A stretch of 23,243 bases of DNA, taken from contig CAYRVF010000085.1 of NCBI GenBank assembly GCA_964427535.1, forward strand, positions 1-23,243. Reading direction: 5' to 3'. Positions 21,162-23,243 of the stretch are shown here, one piece after another. The position numbers and the translations under genes are program-made. The notes under the pieces are model-generated. The model had not been told where the DNA came from and did not search any database. It worked only from the letters and a program-made list of their open reading frames with translations. How positions within the stretch are numbered: position 1 is the stretch's first letter; the number at the start of each line of letters is the position of its first letter. This stretch comes from CAYRVF01 sp964427535 (lineage in GTDB: Bacteria > Chloroflexota > Ktedonobacteria > Ktedonobacterales > JADMIN01).

Positions 21162-22031
21162 ATGCAACTCGGTCGGGTCGGCATCTGGAGTGGACAGGTC
21201 TGGACTGACCGCACAGCCGCGAAGCAGGCGGCTGCCCAACTGGAGCAGCAGGGGTACGGCACCCTCTGGTTCCCGAATCGTGTGGGCATGTTCGAGCTCG
21301 CGCGCGATCTGCTCGACGCGACGCAGCGCCTTGTGATCGCCACTGGTATCCTTAGCATCTGGGACAACCCGGCGAGCGAGGTTGCTGCGGCTCATCACGC
21401 GCTCACGCAGGCGCATCCCGGCCGCTTCGTGCTCGGTCTTGGCGTGAGTCACGGCCATCTGGTCGATCGTGAGCAGCCAGGCCGCTACGCGAAGCCGCTG
21501 GAGCAGATGCGCGCCTACCTCGACGCGCTCGACGCCGCGCCCACGCCGGTCCCAGTCGGCGAGCGGGTCCTCGCCGCACTCGGGCCACGGATGCTGGAAC
21601 TGGCGCGCGAACGCAGCGCGGGCGCCCATCCGTATCTCGTGCCGGTCGCGCATACCCGCTACGCGCGCGGCGTGCTCGGCGCGGGACCCGTGCTCGCGCC
21701 GGAGCAGGGCGTCGTCCTCGAGACCGATCCAGAACGGGCACGCGCCATCGCTCGCGCCCATCTCGCCATGTATTTGCGCGCCCCGAACTACACCAACAAC
21801 TGGCTCCGCCTCGGCTTCACGCCCGACGATCTCGCCAACGGCGGCAGCGACCGCCTGGTCGACGCGCTCATCGCGTGGGGAACAGTCGAGACGATTCGCG
21901 AGCGAGTCGCGCAGCACATCCAGGCGGGCGCGGACCACGTCTGCCTGCAGGTGCTCACCGAAAATCGCGCCGCCCTGCCCCTGAACGAATGGCAAGCGCT
22001 CTCGTCCCTATCGCATACGGTGACAGCTTAA
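21162..22031 (+). CDS. LLM-class F420-dependent oxidoreductase
   Basis: This 289-aa luciferase-like TIM-barrel protein uses F420 or a flavin. It shows the early strand GRVGIWSGQ, LEQQGYGTLWFPNRVGMFEL, IATGILSIWDNPASEVAAAH, PGRFVLGLGVSHGHLV and the later GAHPYLVPVAHTRYARGVLG, the pattern of the probable-F420-dependent subfamily. The C-terminal VDALIAWGTVETIRERVAQH and AGADHVCLQVLTE are also typical. ATG 21162 has GGAGGAAG just upstream; the in-frame start at 21060 adds 34 residues without family match. The acyl-CoA dehydrogenase remnant starts 23 nt after its stop, so the two once formed an operon. Confidence 0.9.
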   Translation: MQLGRVGIWSGQVWTDRTAAKQAAAQLEQQGYGTLWFPNRVGMFELARDLLDATQRLVIATGILSIWDNPASEVAAAHHALTQAHPGRFVLGLGVSHGHLVDREQPGRYAKPLEQMRAYLDALDAAPTPVPVGERVLAALGPRMLELARERSAGAHPYLVPVAHTRYARGVLGAGPVLAPEQGVVLETDPERARAIARAHLAMYLRAPNYTNNWLRLGFTPDDLANGGSDRLVDALIAWGTVETIRERVAQHIQAGADHVCLQVLTENRAALPLNEWQALSSLSHTVTA

Positions 22032-22054
22032 TTGGCAGCAGAGAGGACGTTGCG

Positions 22055-22298
22055 ATGGCCCTTCCGCACGACGAGCTCCACTCCGAGATCCGTGCCTCCG
22101 TGCGCGCCTACCCAGAGGAGTTCGTGCGCGCGATGAGCGCGGCGGGCTGGCTCGGCATGCTGATCCCCGAAGCCTAGGGCGGCGGCCTGGGCCTCAGCGA
22201 GACCCGGCTCGACCGCACCGCGCCGCGTCGCGCCGATCGCCAACACGCTCGTGCTGCGCTCTGTCGCCGAGCACGTGCTCGGTCTGCCGCGCTCCTAT
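22055..22298 (+). pseudogene. Acyl-CoA dehydrogenase remnant with internal deletions
   Basis: From ATG 22055 the frame encodes MALPHDELHSEIRASVRAYP and then EEFVRAMSAAGWLGMLIPEA, the N-terminus of an acyl-CoA dehydrogenase. TAG at 22175-22177 falls where the family has Tyr in PEEYGG, and the frame continues GGGLGLSE. In another frame 22218-22298 encodes PRRVAPIANTLVLRSVAEHV and LGLPRSY, which is the very C-terminus of this family. Roughly 300 residues between the two ends are missing. The N-terminal part also looks shortened between RASVRA and YPEEF. GAGAGG precedes the start. The gene lies directly after the LLM oxidoreductase and just before the IS element, so decay may be connected with the insertion. 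Confidence 0.82.
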
Positions 22299-22371
22299 TC
22301 GGTCCATAGTTGCGTTCGTAGGTTCGGCTTCCACACAGAGCAGTCCCCGTGGAGAGTAGAACTCACCTCAT

Positions 22372-22743
22372 TCATCTCGGCCGGAGCAGGATAAGGATGC
22401 AGCCGAGTTGGACACAGCCCAGAGAGTTCAGCGCAGTGCGCTCAGAGCGCACGACCAGCCGGCGCAAGTTGCCGAGCCAAGCGAAGAGCCGCTCGATCTT
22501 CCAGCGGCGTCGATACCGCCGGAGCGGACGGCCATCCTGCGTCTTAGGCCGCTTGCGGCCACGGCGATGGGGCGCGGTCATCTCGACGCCTACGTGGGCC
22601 AGCGCCGCATCGAGCGGGTCAGCATCGTACGCTCGGTCACCGATGAGGCGGCGGGGCAAGGTGGCGACACTGCGCGAGTCGAGTGTGGCCGGGACGAGAC
22701 GGACCTGCGCGCGGGCGCAGCCGAGGCGGCCCAGGAGATACAC
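22372..22743 (-). CDS. IS5-family transposase, second frame (C-terminal part)
   Basis: This frame supplies the rest of the DDE domain: RRLIGDRAYDADPLDAALAH with the second catalytic Asp, then MTAPHRRGRKRPKTQDGRPL and the signature RRYRRRWKIERLFAWLGNLR, containing the catalytic Glu, followed by RRLVVRSER. It overlaps the first frame by about 107 nt in the +1 register. A short stretch between the two best matches a third frame (GRPLATCISWAASAAPAR), so two shifts may be needed. That would point to decay more than to a single programmed frameshift. Its own start would be GTG 22743, without a ribosome site, so it is probably made only by frameshifting, if at all. Confidence 0.7.
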   Translation of the reverse strand: MYLLGRLGCARAQVRLVPATLDSRSVATLPRRLIGDRAYDADPLDAALAHVGVEMTAPHRRGRKRPKTQDGRPLRRYRRRWKIERLFAWLGNLRRLVVRSERTALNSLGCVQLGCILILLRPR

Positions 22744-23200
22744 GTGGCGAGAGGACGACCAGAGCGGTCTGCCCGTGCCCAGCTATGCCCATGAGCTTCG
22801 TCCCTGTGCCCCGCGTGGCGCGTTCCCACACATCCGCCCCTGTTTTCGCCACAAGGAACATACCGTCGATGCAGCATTCGGACAGGTCGAGTCCTCCTCG
22901 GTCGTTGCGGTTGGCGGCGAGCACCTTTGACTCCTGTTCGAGCGTCCCGTCGCCAGCCCAGCGGTGGAAGCGGCGGTGGTAGGTCTGGTAGGGGGGATAT
23001 CGCTTGGGCAGGTCCGCCCATTGCGCACCGGTCTGTAGGATCCCCACGATGCCGTGCAACACCTCCCGGCTGTCGCGCCACGGCCTCCCGCGCCTGTCGG
23101 CACTCGTTGGCAGTTCGCCGATCAGCGGGTCGCGTCCCCTCCACTGGACATCGGTTCGGTCCATCGCTGCTGCATCCTCCTCGACGATGGAGCGTACCAC
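22637..23200 (-). CDS. IS5-family transposase, first frame (N-terminal part)
   Basis: This frame encodes the helix-turn-helix-like N-terminal region and the first catalytic part of a DDE transposase: HGIVGILQTGAQWADLPKRY, PPYQTYHRRFHRWAGDGTLE, CIDGMFLVAKTGADVWERA and GTGTKLMGIAGHG. The Asp of CIDGMF is the likely first catalytic residue. Family similarity ends soon after KLMGIAG and the rest of the frame is Arg/Pro-rich out-of-frame sequence. Starts are GTG 23200 or, more plausibly, ATG 23164 preceded by GAGGA 10 nt upstream. Residues after about 145 are probably not part of a functional product unless the ribosome shifts frame. Confidence 0.75.
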   Translation of the reverse strand: MVRSIVEEDAAAMDRTDVQWRGRDPLIGELPTSADRRGRPWRDSREVLHGIVGILQTGAQWADLPKRYPPYQTYHRRFHRWAGDGTLEQESKVLAANRNDRGGLDLSECCIDGMFLVAKTGADVWERATRGTGTKLMGIAGHGQTALVVLSPRVSPGPPRLRPRAGPSRPGHTRLAQCRHLAPPPHR

Positions 23201-23243
23201 TCGTGTATAAGATGAGTTCGAGCTCCACAGAGTCCACTGGAAG

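Larger units (their letters stand above)
22359..23219 (-). mobile_element. IS5-family insertion sequence
   Basis: This compact element of about 861 bp holds two overlapping transposase frames on the - strand. Likely terminal inverted repeats are gaactcacctcat (22359-22371) and, on the - strand, gaactcatcttat (23219-23207), matching at 11 of 13 positions. Similarity continues outward as GTGGAG with unequal spacing. The transposase stop touches the left repeat, as usual for such elements. No clear target duplication is seen next to these ends, so the exact boundaries are uncertain. Size and split frame resemble the IS427 group. Confidence 0.7.

Overview
This is a GC-rich (by eye about 60-65% G+C) bacterial draft scaffold. 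A run of exactly 100 N at 18472-18571 marks an assembly join. Two cofactor F420-type enzymes (a Ddn-like oxidoreductase at 9038-9538 and an LLM-class oxidoreductase at 21162-22031), a DUF2721 protein, an HdeD-like protein and the overall gene style suggest a Chloroflexota-like (for example Thermomicrobia or Ktedonobacteria) or an actinobacterial genome. No rRNA or tRNA gene was found that would settle the lineage.

Region 1-10303 looks like a stress and redox neighbourhood. In order it holds a Clp/Hsp100 ATPase (5' part, running off the left edge), a small hypothetical gene, a Crp/Fnr-type regulator, an HdeD-like membrane protein, an unassigned His/Glu-rich membrane protein, a YciI-like protein, a zinc alcohol dehydrogenase remnant, an SRPBCC protein, a DJ-1/PfpI protein, a tandem universal stress protein gene broken by two in-frame TAG codons, a Ddn-like oxidoreductase and an Hsp20. 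Orientation is mixed and the intergenic spaces are long, so this is a cluster of small transcription units and not one operon.

Region 10455-16864 is metabolic and all on the + strand. It has a phosphotransferase/P-loop kinase fusion, two SDR dehydrogenases, an IlvD/Edd dehydratase in which the expected Cys-Asp-Lys motif reads Asn-Asp-Lys, and a metal-dependent cyclase/hydrolase. SDR + IlvD/Edd + SDR + hydrolase resembles non-phosphorylative oxidation of a sugar or sugar acid. The substrate cannot be read from the sequence.

Region 16916-18453 is on the - strand: a redoxin fused to a C-terminal cold-shock domain (the most unusual protein here) and a DUF2721 membrane protein. After the gap, 18877-22031 on the + strand holds an AraC-type regulator, an alpha/beta hydrolase, a DUF1905/YdeI-like protein and the LLM oxidoreductase. 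The right end is decaying: an acyl-CoA dehydrogenase reduced to joined N- and C-terminal scraps lies directly against an IS5-family element.

Three strongly decayed genes (alcohol dehydrogenase, Usp, acyl-CoA dehydrogenase) and many strong GC-rich hairpins without T-tracts are recurring traits of the window.
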